Counted from the stretch's first letter, positions 21,332 to 32,767 are shown. The stretch: DNA of 64,000 nucleotides from Fusarium oxysporum f. sp. lycopersici 4287 (GCF_000149955.1 NC_030986.1:6260568-6324567), one strand, 5' to 3'. Program-made: numbers and translations. Notes: generated by a model from the letters alone, not told the origin.

Positions 21332-21776
21332 TATCGCATGCACGGATGGATAGCCAAGATCAAATGAGCACTTGATTTTCTATCTAAAGGAGTGATGAGA
21401 GTTGGTCTCTTATACTCATGTTCAGTCTGCGATCGCCTAGGCAGCAGGATGCTTCCTGTGATTTAGAGTTCATTGCAACCGTGAAGTTATTCATGATGGT
21501 CGTGATCCTTGCCCTTGGCATAAGACGACATGAAAGGCGACACAATTGACTATGGAGATATACATTCCGCAAGATCAAAAGAAGCTTCCTTTCGACTGCA
21601 TGATCGACAATAAAAAACACCTTTGTCGCAATTTAAAACATCGTAACATAATAACCTCACCTTTATTCTAACTTATCAATGTTCCTGTCCAACGTCTAAA
21701 ATTTGAAATAATATAAATGCAACGACCTCTTCTACTCCTACTTCCGTAGTGATGGGCAAGACCCATGGCAGGACTA

Positions 21777-22659
21777 TTATACGTTGATACGATGGCGCCA
21801 AACCAGCTGCTCTTCACGTGCACTGTAAGTCGAGGCTCCAAGAATGTCTCTCATCTGCTGAACACTTGTGAACAAGATCTGCCTGGCGACGAAAAACCGG
21901 ATGCCCTCAGTACAGGGGGGGCTAGTCAAGCTTCCCACGTAAGTCCAGAACTCGTCAAAGTACTGTACGCTGTCGAGAAGCAAATTGTGGTTCAGTGTAG
22001 TCTCCTGAGTGACGTCGGTTTCATTGAATCCAATCATAGTTGGAAGCTGTCCCAGGAATTTGTTCTCCTTGTTTCCCGGGTCTAGGCGAATCGCAAGCAC
22101 GGCGCGCTCCTTGCCCTGGGCATTCACATGGACGAGATGCAGCTCGGCCCTAGAGCGGTGACGCTCGACGGTGTGGTCGGCGGGAGCATGGATATGCCAG
22201 CCCTTGAGATAGACGGTCTCATTATCAAAACTGAAAGAAGGGTTCCGAGTCCAAATGCCGTCTTCAGTTTGGACAGTAAACGCCGGACCGTATCCCCAGT
22301 TGAAGAAGTTAACGGTAACCTCATTGGGATAATTCCATTCCTTGATGAGATGTTCCAGGGACAGGCCTTGCTTGAGGGCCAGTGGAATGGGTGACTGCTG
22401 CGTTCCGGTTTGGCAGAGATGGTAGTCTTGATATTACAGGATTAGCGCGATGCTTGAGATTGCTCAAGAACAAATCCTTACCAGGGTTGATGCGACCCCA
22501 ATTGTAGGACGCTTCGTAAACCCAGTCAGTGGTGCCAGGTTCGGCACGAGGATCGATGTGTCGCTTCCTGCTCTTGAGCGAGTAGTGATTGTCATGCTTT
22601 GCGCAGGACAAGACACTAGTGACATAGGTCGCCGCCGCGAGAAGTTGAGAGACACGCAT
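21777..22659 (-). CDS. Secreted alpha-carbonic anhydrase
   Basis: Two exons (22659-22482 and 22426-21777, 55-nt intron) encode 275 residues. The reaction is CO2 hydration to bicarbonate. The N-terminus (MRVSQLLAAATYVTSVLSC) is a signal peptide, so the enzyme should act outside the cell or in the wall. Family landmarks are all present: CQTGTQQSPIPL, FNWGYGPAFTV, the zinc ligands in GWHIHAPADHTVE (His-x-His) and in AELHLVHV (third His), and YVGSLTSPPCTEGI. A TTG-initiated extension of six residues exists, but the ATG at 22659 gives the cleaner signal peptide. No lesions are visible. It is flanked by retroelement relics on one side and MULEs on the other. Confidence 0.92.
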
Positions 22660-23196
22660 TGTGAGTGATTGGATCAAAATAGGTACGGAAAGAGGCTGAA
22701 GGAGTGTGTGCGTGGGTTTTATGATGAGCAGCTAAGGAACTGGGGAGTTGAATATTAAGTATCTCCTAAAAAAGCAGCTGCCATTATATGCAATTTAATA
22801 TTTGATTGCGACGGCCGTTAATGCTGTTAGAGTAGCCTAGCGTCGCATACTGTCACCGCCAAGACATTGGTAGGCGCAGGAGATCACCGCGCGTCATGGC
22901 CATAGAGGCTTGGACAATTACAAGCCTAGTAGAAACTGGTACAGTCGAACTTTGCAAGCAGTACCCGTTGACTCATGCGGGGTGAGCCCGGGTTTTTGGC
23001 CCGTGCATACGAAGAGCACTTGTTCTACCCGGCATTTCTTACCATTTTAAATATAAGAACAAGAGTGCAGGATAGCTCGGTGACATCATCCATGATCCTA
23101 GAGATTCCCAATTAAACCTTCGGTCGGAAATTGCAATTGCATTATGAGCCTGGCTTAGAAGAAATGGATGCAGTCCTTGGCAAGGAAAGCTCAGGG
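22660..23196. promoter_or_regulatory. Upstream region of the carbonic anhydrase gene
   Basis: 537 bases without a gene. It would contain the carbonic anhydrase promoter. No specific site is identified. Confidence 0.4.
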
Positions 23197-24057
23197 CGGC
23201 CAATACATGGGCACCTAGGTGGGAGCCAATAGGTTCACGGGTACCCGTGATTCTATTAATTTCACGGGTCCCGTAAAAATGACTAAGCACAGTGCGTCTA
23301 GTCTTGATTTCAACCTACGAGTCGATGAAAACACACTGTCTTGCTTTTTAACGCCGTCGCGTCAGGACGCGAAGGCTGGATCACAGTGCGCTCACCGAAG
23401 AACGACATTCAGCGGTGATCCTCAAACAATGGGAACGATCTTGTCATTCACTGAAGATTGCCTCCCTCCCGAACAAGAATATGAGTCGCGCGATGCGTTG
23501 TTCAAGGCGATCAACGATTGGGCGGCCCATAGAGGTTACGCCTTTACGACCGGACGTTCGACGGTTGAAAAGAGCGGCAGACAAACTATCACGTACACAT
23601 GCGACTGGTCATGTCGCCCGCCCAGTTCGACCAGAGAAAGACAACGCAAGACCACTACTCGAGGGGCCGGTTGTAAATTCTCTGTTCTGGCCAAAGAATC
23701 ACTCGACAAGAGTAGGTGGACATTACGACACCGGCCGGATACCCGCTTCTCTCTTCACAATCACCCTCCCAGTCAGCATCTGTCGGCTCACCCAATACAC
23801 CGTAAACTACCTGAGGAGGACCAAACTCAACTTGAAAGGCTCGCCAATGCAGGAATTGCACCTAGACACATTAGAACATTCCTGCGCCAATACTGTAATT
23901 CCGCGGCAACCCAGCAAGATGTTTACAACTGCGTAGCAGCAACTCGACGCAAACTTTGCGAAGGACAAACCACTATCCACGCCCTTGCTAATCAGCTTGA
24001 TGAGGAAGGGTTTTGGAGCCGGATGCAATTCAGCTCAGATGGTCGAGTCACAGCCGG
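23197..24057 (+). pseudogene. MULE fragment (outer), truncated transposase
   Basis: 23197-23220 is a 24-base copy of the end of the neighbouring MULE. It is directly followed by a different end, starting GGGAGCCAATAGG, with the palindrome CACGGGTACCCGTG and the partial repeat CACGGGTCCCGT. From the ATG at 23429 runs the N-terminal FAR1/MULE zinc-binding region: FKAINDWAAHRGYAFTTGRS, TYTCDW, GAGCKFSVLAKESLD and HNHPPSQ. It is about 50 percent identical by eye to the complete MULE protein. The frame is broken at 24057 where the next MULE starts; the DDE core is missing. Confidence 0.8.
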
Positions 24058-27033
24058 CGGCCAATACATGGGCACCTAGGTGCCCAAATAAAATAGCGCA
24101 CCAGGTGCCCAAATTATGTCAGCAATCGTCGCCCCGATTGGCCAGCGACAGGTCTAAGGTTGTAATGCTGTTTTCTAATATTTTCAAAGCACAAGCCAAC
24201 TAGTTACCGTTTGACAATAATACAAAGTTCTGCCATATCCTCCGCTGCATATAAGGTTTCTTGCTCTATATTATCCATTTCTGCTTTTCGCCATATTTCT
24301 GTCATGCCTCTTCTTTTGTTTGCTAGAGGATTCTTTCCCATCTCCTTAACAACTTGGGCTTCGATGCGTTTATCCTCCGCCTTACTCCAATCCAAATACG
24401 CCATCATCTCTTCTTTCGTCCATTCTCTTGATCCTGTTGACGTGATACAGCGCTTGGACATCTGTTTGTAGTCCAGACACCACTCGTAGCTCTGCTTGTC
24501 GTACCTGAGTGGAAGCCCCATCGCCCTGCGATATTGCTGATTTGTTTTGATGCTGCCAGCCGGCTGCGCCGCATACCACGCGCTTCTTGTAGCGACATAT
24601 CTTCCATATATGGCTTCTGGCGAGTCATACCTCAGTAGTGGTTGCGAAGGAAGGCTGCGCGAATCGGATGGTTCGTGATTCAGACATTCTTCGCCAGAAG
24701 GGCCTGGCACAGTTCCAACGGGACAATCTGGGACGACAGAATGTTGAGGAGCTGTAAGCGAAACTTGTACAGTATGTGAAGACTGGGCAAGTGGGGTGTG
24801 TGCAGTAGCGGGAGAGCGTGCAGTAGCTTCCGCAATATATTCTAGCACTGGCATGCCTTCAACTAATGAGGGCCCTTGGCTCACTGAAATCGCCTCAATT
24901 GGGTCAGCCGGACTTGGGACTGCGACCGGGGTTACGTCCGGCTGCGGGATTGACTTCGAGGCCGGCGCTTCCTGAATGAGCAAATCCTGGAACCTCAGAG
25001 GACACGCTCGTGAGGACCTCGCGTGACCAACAGCATGACATCTGCTACATGTGCTGGGCGCTTTCTTGCCAGGCTGAGAGATCTCAAATCCAGAGGGTTC
25101 TCGTTTGGTGCTCGTCGCAGGTTGACCTCTCGCCCTGATGATGCCCTGCTGCGGGGCTCGACGTGGCTCTAGTATGGGCCGGGGCCGATCCGCGCCTCGC
25201 TTTAAGTTCCAGTGAGGATGAAAATGATCAAGCAAAAGGCTGCGCTGTTCCTCCTCGAGTCTCTTCAAGGTGTGAGAACACGGTAGCCCATGTGAGGAGG
25301 TGAAAGACTGACTGCAGGGAGCTTGGGGAGATGCCAAAGCTAACTTCCGTTGTTCTTGCACTTTGCGCAGGGCCTGGTGGGAAACCCAACCCTGGACAGC
25401 CTCGAACATTCCTCCAGAGATATCCAAAGGTGTCCGTATCTGTTGAGAGGCTCGTATGTGATTCAGTTCCTTCAGTTGGTTGGTGACCGCATGGCGCATG
25501 GCCTGCCAAGAATCGAAGAGGTCGAATGTGGAGGTCTTGATGTATGATTTGATTAGGGAGTGAATTCCTTCGGCCCTAGATGGCAATTATTAGCTTTCCG
25601 ACCTTTATATCTGACCCTGGACAGCTACCTCGAGGTGGCCACATTACCAAAATGCAGGTATTTATCCACCCATGCTTTAATGATTCTCTCTTTGTGCGGC
25701 TCGAGCCAGTACAATTTGATGTACCCAACGGCCCGGGGGTATCTTTTGGCGTACTTGAGCTCGAACTTGGCTAGGCGCTCTCTGAATATCTCTTCTGTTG
25801 GCGAATCCACAATAGTGTGCCAAAAACCATAGAATTCGTCCCATTTTTCGTCCTCTACCCGGCCGCTTGTGTCGCCACTTTTCAGCACAAAGTCCGGTTG
25901 ACAATACTGCAGGATTGCCTTATTAACATGCCAGAGGCAAAGCAGGGCCTTGGAGGAAGGGAACCAGGTTGCAGTTGCATTTATTGCAGCGAGACATCGG
26001 TCAGTTAAGACTACAGAAGGGAGCTCATGATGGTAGAGTGATTTGAGATGATGAAGTGCCCATGAATAGTCTTCTTCTGATTCACCGGACAGAAATGCAA
26101 ATGCGATGCAGAAGGAACGCTGACAAGAGTCAACTCCGACCATGTCAAGCAGCGGCATGGCATGCTTGTTCGTCTTATAGGTACAATCCAATAGCAGTAC
26201 GTCCGGGTTGCTTTGCAGATATGCAACAGAGTCAGGGTGGGCAAAGAATATGGCTGTCAGCCGATTATCCGAGTCCAATCGAACCCGGCACCAGAAGCCC
26301 TCACCCTGTAGTTGGTCGACTAACGCTTGGATACTGCTCTGGCCCTCACGCAGATCTCTTCTCGTTGCCGCGATCCGATTATAGATGTCTTGCTGCGTCG
26401 CAAGGGTATCTGAACTGTTATGGAGGTACGTCCTGATATCTCGAGGAGCAGCGCCAGCAGTTGTCAGGCTCGAAATAATTGCTGCATCTCTTTCGTTAAG
26501 TTGGCGATGCGCCGGGTGTGCAGACGCGTCCGGACTCGGTGGATGATTGTGGTGGGCATACTCCTTGTCTGGTCGATGGCTTAGGACCCACGTATTTCCA
26601 TCCAATGATTGCTTGGCCAGCACTGAAAACTTACAGCCGGTTCTTCGGCTACAAGTGCGGCGTTGGCGTGTAATAGATGTGCTCGGTGGGAGTTTATTTC
26701 GATCACAGGCAAATATGACTTTGATTCGGCCACTTGACGTCTTTAATGATTTCCCCGTCGTGAACGCATAACCTCGAGGTTTCGCCCAAGAATTAATGGC
26801 TGCCAATAGAGACTCACGGGATTTGTATATGCCTTCAGGTGGGAGGGCATCGTCCGGGAAGGCAAGCCGGTGGCTTTGGTCCATTTTCGTTGGCTGTGTT
26901 ACTATCATACAGAGCGCAGGTCGCGTCGGTCATGTCAAACGCGCGCTGGCCAATCGGAGCGACGATTGCTGACATAATTTGGGCACCTGGTGCGCTATTT
27001 TATTTGGGCACCTAGGTGCCCATGTATTGGCCG
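24058..27033 (-). mobile_element. Complete Mutator-like element (MULE)
   Basis: 2976 bp with near-perfect 90-bp terminal inverted repeats (24058-24147 and 26944-27033). Each end starts CGGCCAATACAT and contains the perfect 16-bp palindrome GGGCACCTAGGTGCCC plus a second partial copy. CCGG flanks both sides but no 8-11-bp duplication is evident. The single gene is intact. Confidence 0.93.
24204..26908 (-). CDS. MULE transposase (FAR1/MuDR type)
   Basis: Two exons (26908-25629 and 25575-24204, 53-nt intron) give 883 residues. The N-terminal FAR1-like zinc domain has FACDRN, RTGCKFSVLAKQSLD and HHNHPP. The MULE DDE core starts LLLDCTYKTNKHAMPLLDMV (first Asp near residue 239), then VVLTDRCLAAINA (second Asp), and continues to the helix before SRAEGIHSLIKSYIKTS, which spans the intron. 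A SWIM finger (CSQSFTSSHGLPCSH) and a CCHC knuckle (CSRCHAVGHARSSRAC) follow, then a long Ser/Pro linker. Start could be ATG 26908 or MDQSH at 26884. No lesions, so the element is probably autonomous. Confidence 0.9.
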
Positions 27034-27043
27034 CCGGGACTGG

Positions 27044-27439
27044 ATGCAATGGTTAGTCACCAATTTTGTGGTCGTCAAATCTCTTTCTCACAACAATGCC
27101 CTACAGATCACGTTCCGTCGACTCCGCCGAGCCGACGATCCCGAGTTTTGTAAAATCCTCGATACCTTTTGTGATGATCTCTTTCGTGTTAGCGGCAATA
27201 CGTCCCTGGAATCCATTCGCAACGGCCAGGATGTGCTCTTCAAGCCCGTGGTTGGAGAGAACAACGACGTCGATCAGGCCTTTGTTCGTTCATTCGTCAT
27301 CAGCATGGGCAAAAACCTCACAGAGGACCCAACTTTTAGGGAACCACAGACTCTCGGTAACAATTTCTTCACTCGAGATCCAGTAAGATGGTTTATGGGC
27401 CCGTACGATCCTACAACGTCGCTCTACATATATGGGTAG
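27044..27439 (+). other. Unassigned open frame beside the MULE
   Basis: The frame from the MULE edge reads ITFRRLRRADDPEFCKILDT and later FVRSFVISMGKNLTEDPTF, not a family I recognise. A plausible donor (GTAAGA at 27383) and acceptor (CCAG at 27456) exist, but they join it to the next gene out of frame. It may be a 5-prime exon of a gene damaged by the MULE insertion, or chance. Confidence 0.3.
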
Positions 27440-27457
27440 TTTGCTAACCAAACCAGG

Positions 27458-28879
27458 ATGAAAGCCGTAGTGACCGTCGCAGAATGCGTGCAAGGACTAG
27501 GCAGGTTTTTGGAGCTTATCCCACCCAGAACGATCGCCTCTACCGTCCACCACGCCACGAGCTATATCGAACGCTCTCCTGCACAGACTATGGAGCTTCA
27601 GGATACAACGAGAAGGATCAAGATGGTCCTTGGCATACTAAGAGGAGTGGATGTAGCTACCAGGTTACTCGGGGAAGTTGTACGCCCTGTCCCATTCCAA
27701 GTACCTCATTGCCTCGCGTCGCTGACGAGTTTTCACAAGGGAATTCTGCAGCTAGTCAACCTCGATGAGGGCGCTTTGCATGGAGCAATCAATGACGCAA
27801 GTCAATTCCTCGACGAAACCGCCGAGCACTTGGTATCAACCTTGGACATCTTGCTGGGTAAGGACAAAACTCATGTCACCATTGTTACGGGAGCTGACCA
27901 AGTGTTCAGAACAGGGCAATAAAGGAGGCGAAATGTCCCTTGCCAGAATCAATATAGCGGTCAGCTTGTTAAAAAGCAGCATTGAGCAAACCCTTCAGTT
28001 ATACAAGATGGCAGACACAGAAACAGCTGCATACAGGAAGGCACGTAACAAATGGGCTGGATGCACCGCATTGTCGCTCGCCATTACCGTAGCATCCTGG
28101 TTCATCCCTGGCGGACCTGCCATCCAAAAAACAACCCGCGTCATGGGTGCTCTCTCGACAGTTGGGTGTGGATACAAGACATGTAGGAAATGGGGCGACA
28201 TGAAGGACTCAGACCAAGGTACCAAGACGCAGGCAAGAATAGAAATTCTGGCGCATGCTAATAGAGTTTACTAGTCCGGAAACTGGTATTCAAAGTACAT
28301 CAGGTCTTCCACCAGTCGTGGATTTTCCTTACCGTCGCCCTTTGGCGTCACAACGGCCTGCCCGACAACGATGAACGGCTGGTCGAATTTGCAAACCGTA
28401 TGGCGGATGCCTTTAACGTCCAAGATCTGCTTACGCAATGGGGATCAGAGGATTATGCCACCCAAATTCTCAACACGAACCGTACTATGATAGCGCAGGA
28501 CATGCGCGATATCGTGGACGCCGTGCGTATACGCCGGAATATATCAGGAGAAAGCCAGCCTGCAGAAGGTAATAGTGCACACACAGACAGCCCCGATCAT
28601 AATGTTCAAGAAAATATCGTAGAAGAGACCATGGGGCAGGACCCATTGCAGAATAATGTCTCTGGGGTTGAAAGTGCGCCAACTATGGGTGGACTAGACA
28701 GCTCGTCGGTCAATTCAGAAACTGATTGCAGCACTGCAGGGCTGGATGACATTCCAGATGACTTCTGGTTTCCGTCACTGTCCGAGTCTCACGAGTGGGA
28801 GAGTGGCGCTGATGGATCAGACTTGGATTTCAGTGGCTTGCACACCCCGACAGAGGAAAGTAACTACTGGGATCACTGA
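27458..28879 (+). CDS. Unknown protein with central hydrophobic hairpin
   Basis: I do not recognise the family. Three exons (27458-27857, 27925-28265, 28316-28879) keep one frame and give 434 residues. Intron 1 has donor GTAAGG and acceptor AAAG; intron 2 uses the weaker donor GTTTAC. The first 130 residues look all-helical. Residues near 170-200 contain a hydrophobic stretch with a Gly-Pro turn (ALSLAITVASWFIPGGPAI), so membrane insertion is possible. After ALWRHNGLPDNDERLVEFAN comes a low-complexity, acidic, Ser/Asp-rich tail. The start ATG at 27458 is the first in frame, but an upstream exon cannot be excluded. Position right next to the MULE end raises the chance that the 5-prime part is lost. 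Confidence 0.5.
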
Positions 28880-29723
28880 TCTGGTGTTGTTGGATTGCGC
28901 AGGGTTGCTGAGTGCATTTGATAATATTGAGGTTCTTATGCTTTGAGAAACGAAGTCCCGAAAGGTTCTTTCTTCCGCGCCCTACTCATAAATGTAGACT
29001 AGAAATGCGCATTTACATCTAGGCCCGGAAACCAGGAACACAAAACGCGCCGCGTTTCTTCCATGGGGGCCTACTGTACCAATTCCCACTTGTAATGTGT
29101 TGTTTATATTGCGCAGTAGTGCTGGGTGAAAATATATTTTGTAAAAACTTCGTTGTTCATTATTGAGATGAGAGTTCTTCTCGGGTTTATATCTGTAATC
29201 GCGGACACGCTGTTGTGATCAGAGTTCCACTTAGGAATTGTCTGATCAACAATGCCAAGATCCATCAGGCTGTAACAACGGAATACCCTCCCTTCCCCGG
29301 ACCTTATGCCACGTCAGATTATGTTGCTTGAAACATCAAGGTCATTTGGTCAACGATCAACGCTCGGGCCTCCTTCGAGTATGACAATTGGTGGGATACC
29401 CCTGCAAACTTGCAGGTAGCCACCTCAGCTCGACAGAGGCAATGCGCAATACGGCTGGCAAAGTGCGGAGCTGCGTTAGCGTTGCCGCAGGTTTAAATTC
29501 CAGGCAGCAATAGTTTAATAACTTTTGAGCAATCTAAGTTAAAAAACTGACGTATCTTGCCGGTTTCATCCACCCTATCTGTCGCCATACATAAAGCAAC
29601 TCGTCGGTATTTATCACAAGGCGAGAGAGAAAACTCGGATACAGCTAACACCTGCAATGCAGCAGGAGGTTTTCTTCTTTGAGGGCGAATCAGCAATACA
29701 TATCATCTGGTCAGGACTCAGCG
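28880..29723. other. Gene-free stretch with an LTR piece
   Basis: Apart from the LTR fragment at 29098-29190, no coding or repeat signature was recognised. Confidence 0.5.
29098..29190 (-). repeat. Truncated LTR, TGTTG family
   Basis: Starts TGTTGTTTATATTGCGCAGT and follows the LTRs at 20793 and 36451 (reverse) for about 93 bases through TCTCGGGTTTATATCT, then diverges. Confidence 0.8.
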
Positions 29724-30110
29724 ATCTCCGCGGAGCGGGCTGCTGTGCCTAACGACGACTTAATGCTGACATGACATGGTGGGCAGATAAGCCTGTCACC
29801 TCACAAGCGAGAAACACACGACAGCCAATGATTGCCCATTCATGCCCCTGTTTACGAATTGCTCGCCTGCATTTGTTAGTTTGTGGCAAGTGCCGTTGCA
29901 CGCCCGATGGCCCTGTGCATTAGCTACGTGGTCAGCTGCCCGCTATTAAGCCCCTGTGTACGGAGTAGCATGTGTCGAAACCTGCCTTGCTTACTCCATC
30001 GAAAGGGCTGTTGTGGCTGCAGCCGGTCAAGCAAGCCGTTTTTAAGCCTTTGACAGGGTTTGCATCAAAACGGAAAACGTCATTAGACCGAGGTTGTTTT
30101 CTCTTTCCCC
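29724..30110 (+). repeat. Dispersed ~390-bp repeat, copy 1
   Basis: An inverted, diverged copy lies at 47679-48079. Shared blocks include CGCGGAGCGGGC, ACGACAGCCAATGATT, GCTGCAGCCGGTCAAGCAAG and GGTTGTTTTCTCTTTCC. No protein coding is seen; it could be an LTR or other non-coding element of unknown class. Confidence 0.65.
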
Positions 30111-30573
30111 CAAGAGCTTCAGAAACTGCCCAAACTGGTTGGTGAGGCAAAAGGTTTTGGGCCGGTTAGCTCCATCGCGCTATGCAGTACCTCTCTTTAT
30201 CTCTATCTTTTTATCTCTTTCTATACCTTTTTATTTTTTACTTTTCCTAGCTATTTTCCTATTTTCTTTTATTATTTATTAGGTGTCTCTCTCTTAGAAA
30301 AATCTCCTCTCCTATTGAACTTTCTTTTTCTGCTGCTGGCTGTTTTTTCTTGCCAATCACCTTCGCCTCTTTCAATGAAATCCTCTGTCACTTGACTCTT
30401 TCCTTACCCCTGTCAACGCTATGTCGCTTACCCCGCATAGTATGCTGCCGCCGGGACTTCCCCCAGCCCCACAGGGGTCTCCGCTTTGACTGAAAGAGGC
30501 TTTCTACCTCACCCCACTCTGGTTCCTCTCTCTGGCCAATCACAGCCTTAGATACCGACAGGGGTTTCCTGTT
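30111..30573. other. Pyrimidine-rich gene-free stretch
   Basis: Long C/T- and T-rich runs at 30185-30300, no gene recognised. Two similar CCAATCAC-containing blocks occur near 30353 and 30536. Confidence 0.5.
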
Positions 30574-31335
30574 TCAGTGAAATTGGGACAGACAATAAGC
30601 ATGTAGGCCCCGGTGTGAAGTCGCAGGAGAGGGCGCGGTAGTTAGGTTTTTTAGCAGTTCTCGGTCGATTCTCCCAAAAGTCCGTTCCCAGCCGGTTCTC
30701 TCCAGCCATGGCCTGAGATCTGTGAATGTTGTGGTTTGTGAGCTCCTAGTGGTACCAGCCCCATTCGTCAAGTCCCCACCTGAAAAGCCTTTCTGTCGGC
30801 CTCTCTCACGCTCAAAAACATCTTCAAGATGGTCGTAAACTTCCTTGCCTCCGACTGGTCTGGTCGTAGACCCGCCATATTCGACAATCCAGTAACGTCC
30901 CCCCGAAGGACTTTTGGTCCACGCTTGCAGGAACACTGGTTCATACATGGCGTTCCTTCGCACTCCTAGCTGGAGTCTTTGCTTCTCGTGCGCCGAAGTT
31001 ATGTGACGAGACATGACCTGGGAGCTGCCTGTACGTTCAATGCAGAACTTGCACGTAAACCCGTGGACGAGGTGTAGGTTCGGGTCTGGGGATGAGCCAT
31101 CTTGTCGTACGGGAGCTTCAGAAGGGCTCTGTAGTGGTGAGGTGCGAGCCTTCAAAAGATCGGTCACCAGATGTCGCTCAGCAGCAGGTATGTTATGCTT
31201 CGTTCGGAGATGCTGACTGACTTGAGCAGGGCTGGGAGAAAGGGCAACGCGGCATACGTCGTGGCAACATATGAGCACTCGAGCATGGACGTCAATGGAG
31301 AGATTGACCCGTGAAAACGCTGCATCGTCGGACAT
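30574..31335 (-). pseudogene. OrsD-type domain of a telomere-linked-helicase-like protein, fragment
   Basis: A 253-residue open frame with paired CxxC/H fingers typical of the fungal OrsD family (DUF3505): LICCHDVCRVALSPSPAQVS, then QHLRTKHNIP, and GFTCKFCIERTGSSQVMSRH. After that come YEPVFLQAWTKSPSGGRYWI and the family motif PWLERTGWERTF. In fungi this module usually opens very large proteins that continue into a recombinase-like region and a RecQ helicase, often near chromosome ends. Here it stops at residue 253 with an unrelated tail, so it is a truncated copy. Whether the short product is made is unknown. Confidence 0.65.
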
Positions 31336-31568
31336 GGTGCCCTGTTTGTCTCGTGACCGATTCCGTCAGTAAGAAGATGATGCAGGCGAAAAAAGCTTTG
31401 ACGAAGGACACCAAGTGGAATGGATGCCGGCATCGGGTTTTGAGGTCTCATGAGACCATGGAAATAGGAGACATGGCGCCAAAGCTCCCAAATTGCATTC
31501 ATTACAATTGAGTTTCCGGCGCACCCTTTGCCATACGAAAGGTGCTTTTTATTCGCGTTGACAGGGAA
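31336..31568. other. Short spacer
   Basis: Contains the upstream part of the OrsD-like frame and no other recognisable feature. Confidence 0.4.
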
Positions 31569-32201
31569 TCAGCGCTGGGATCCTGGGTAGTTGGAGAGAG
31601 GGCACGGACCAAATATTCTTGTATTGACCCAAACTCCTAAAGATCCAAAAGGGGAAGGTGCACGGGCCGCAAAAGTTGGTATTGGGTCCATTACCAGTGG
31701 TAATTGGTACAGTAGGTTCTCTATCTTGTAACGCTTAGCGTTGTTAACGAGAGCAGGCCAGCGGCTGAGCCATTTATCGAGACTGGTGTTGCTAAGGCCC
31801 TTCTTAAGCTTTTCAAACTCAGCCCTAACATTCTGCTTCTGGTCTTTCGCGGTGGGTTGGATGCTATCAGCCAGCGCAATAAGTTTGCCGCGGACATCAT
31901 GGATTCCGAGGTAATGCTGCTTGAACTCCTGACACACTGTGAGGTCAATGCGATCAGAGACCTTGTCGTATTTCTTCCTTTCGCTATCATAGATAGCCTG
32001 GAGGCTGTGATATTTCTGGATCGTGTCCTTGCTTGCTGAGTCCGATGGTTTGGTCACAGTGAAGACCAAGTTTTCAATCCCTTCTGGATCACAGTAGCTC
32101 CAGACATCGTTGCGCACGGCAAGGTCCTCAATAGAGTTAATCCAGTTGGTCCAGTCCTCACGGGAGTTGAGCAAGGTGAGATTGTGATCTTTGATCGACA
32201 T
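31569..32201 (-). pseudogene. Copia gag fragment
   Basis: From the ATG at 32201 (MSIKDHNLTLLNSREDW) the frame carries a copia-type gag capsid region: DWTNWINSIEDLAVRNDVWS, a long helical segment to LDKWLSRWPALV, then degenerates and ends at 31569. It lies about 365 bases downstream, in minus sense, of an LTR and primer site at 32566-32730, so it is the 5-prime part of one element. No knuckle, protease, integrase or reverse transcriptase remains. Confidence 0.75.
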
Positions 32202-32565
32202 TTTGTGACATTTAGTCAAGAAAAGGATAGCGTCTTTTTTGAATTGACTTCTGATTAATGTGTTAGCTTCTTGCTGATTAAAAAGATCATGATTGTTAGA
32301 TTTTAGGAGTCTTCTCTGTTAAAATCTTTTGCGGGTTTCAAGTTGCTGTTTCATATCGCTTCATCTGATACATCCGACTATGAACCGGAAACCAGCATTG
32401 CGTCAGTCGGCTCAACTTCGTGCCGATTCCCCTGAGGAGATTTTCAATTTGAGAGAAAGCTCTCATTACGACGAAGTTGATAGCAGAAGATGCTGGTGGT
32501 GATGGACTTGGCTTGCGGCAGAGAAGATGCTGATCATGATGGAGAGAGGCAATGAAAGAGTCTCC

Positions 32566-32576
32566 GGGCTCATAAC
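32566..32576 (-). other. Primer-binding site matching the initiator tRNA-Met anticodon loop
   Basis: Plus strand GGGCTCATAAC directly abuts the LTR edge TGTCGCA. This is the initiator tRNA-Met anticodon-loop sequence ending at C39, so the minus-sense transcript would pair with a cleaved tRNA-iMet half, as described for copia. Confidence 0.7.
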
Positions 32577-32730
32577 TGTCGCACTGAGCGTGCTTAAAGG
32601 GTTAGAGTGAATATGATGAGCAGCAGCAAATGTGTTGATTGATGTCTTAAGTTGTCTGTTGTGCGGGGTATTCCATCCCGCAGAGTTACTTAAAGCATAT
32701 AGCTAGATTACTAATGCCTACCCTGCGACA
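32577..32730 (-). repeat. 5-prime LTR of the gag fragment, TGTCGCA family
   Basis: 154 bp, starts TGTCGCA and ends TGCGACA. Nearly identical over most of its length to the solo LTR at 48086-48240 and diverged from 8368-8561. Confidence 0.9.
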
Positions 32731-32767
32731 CTAATCCTTTATGGCCAATAGCATTTCTGTAACTAGC

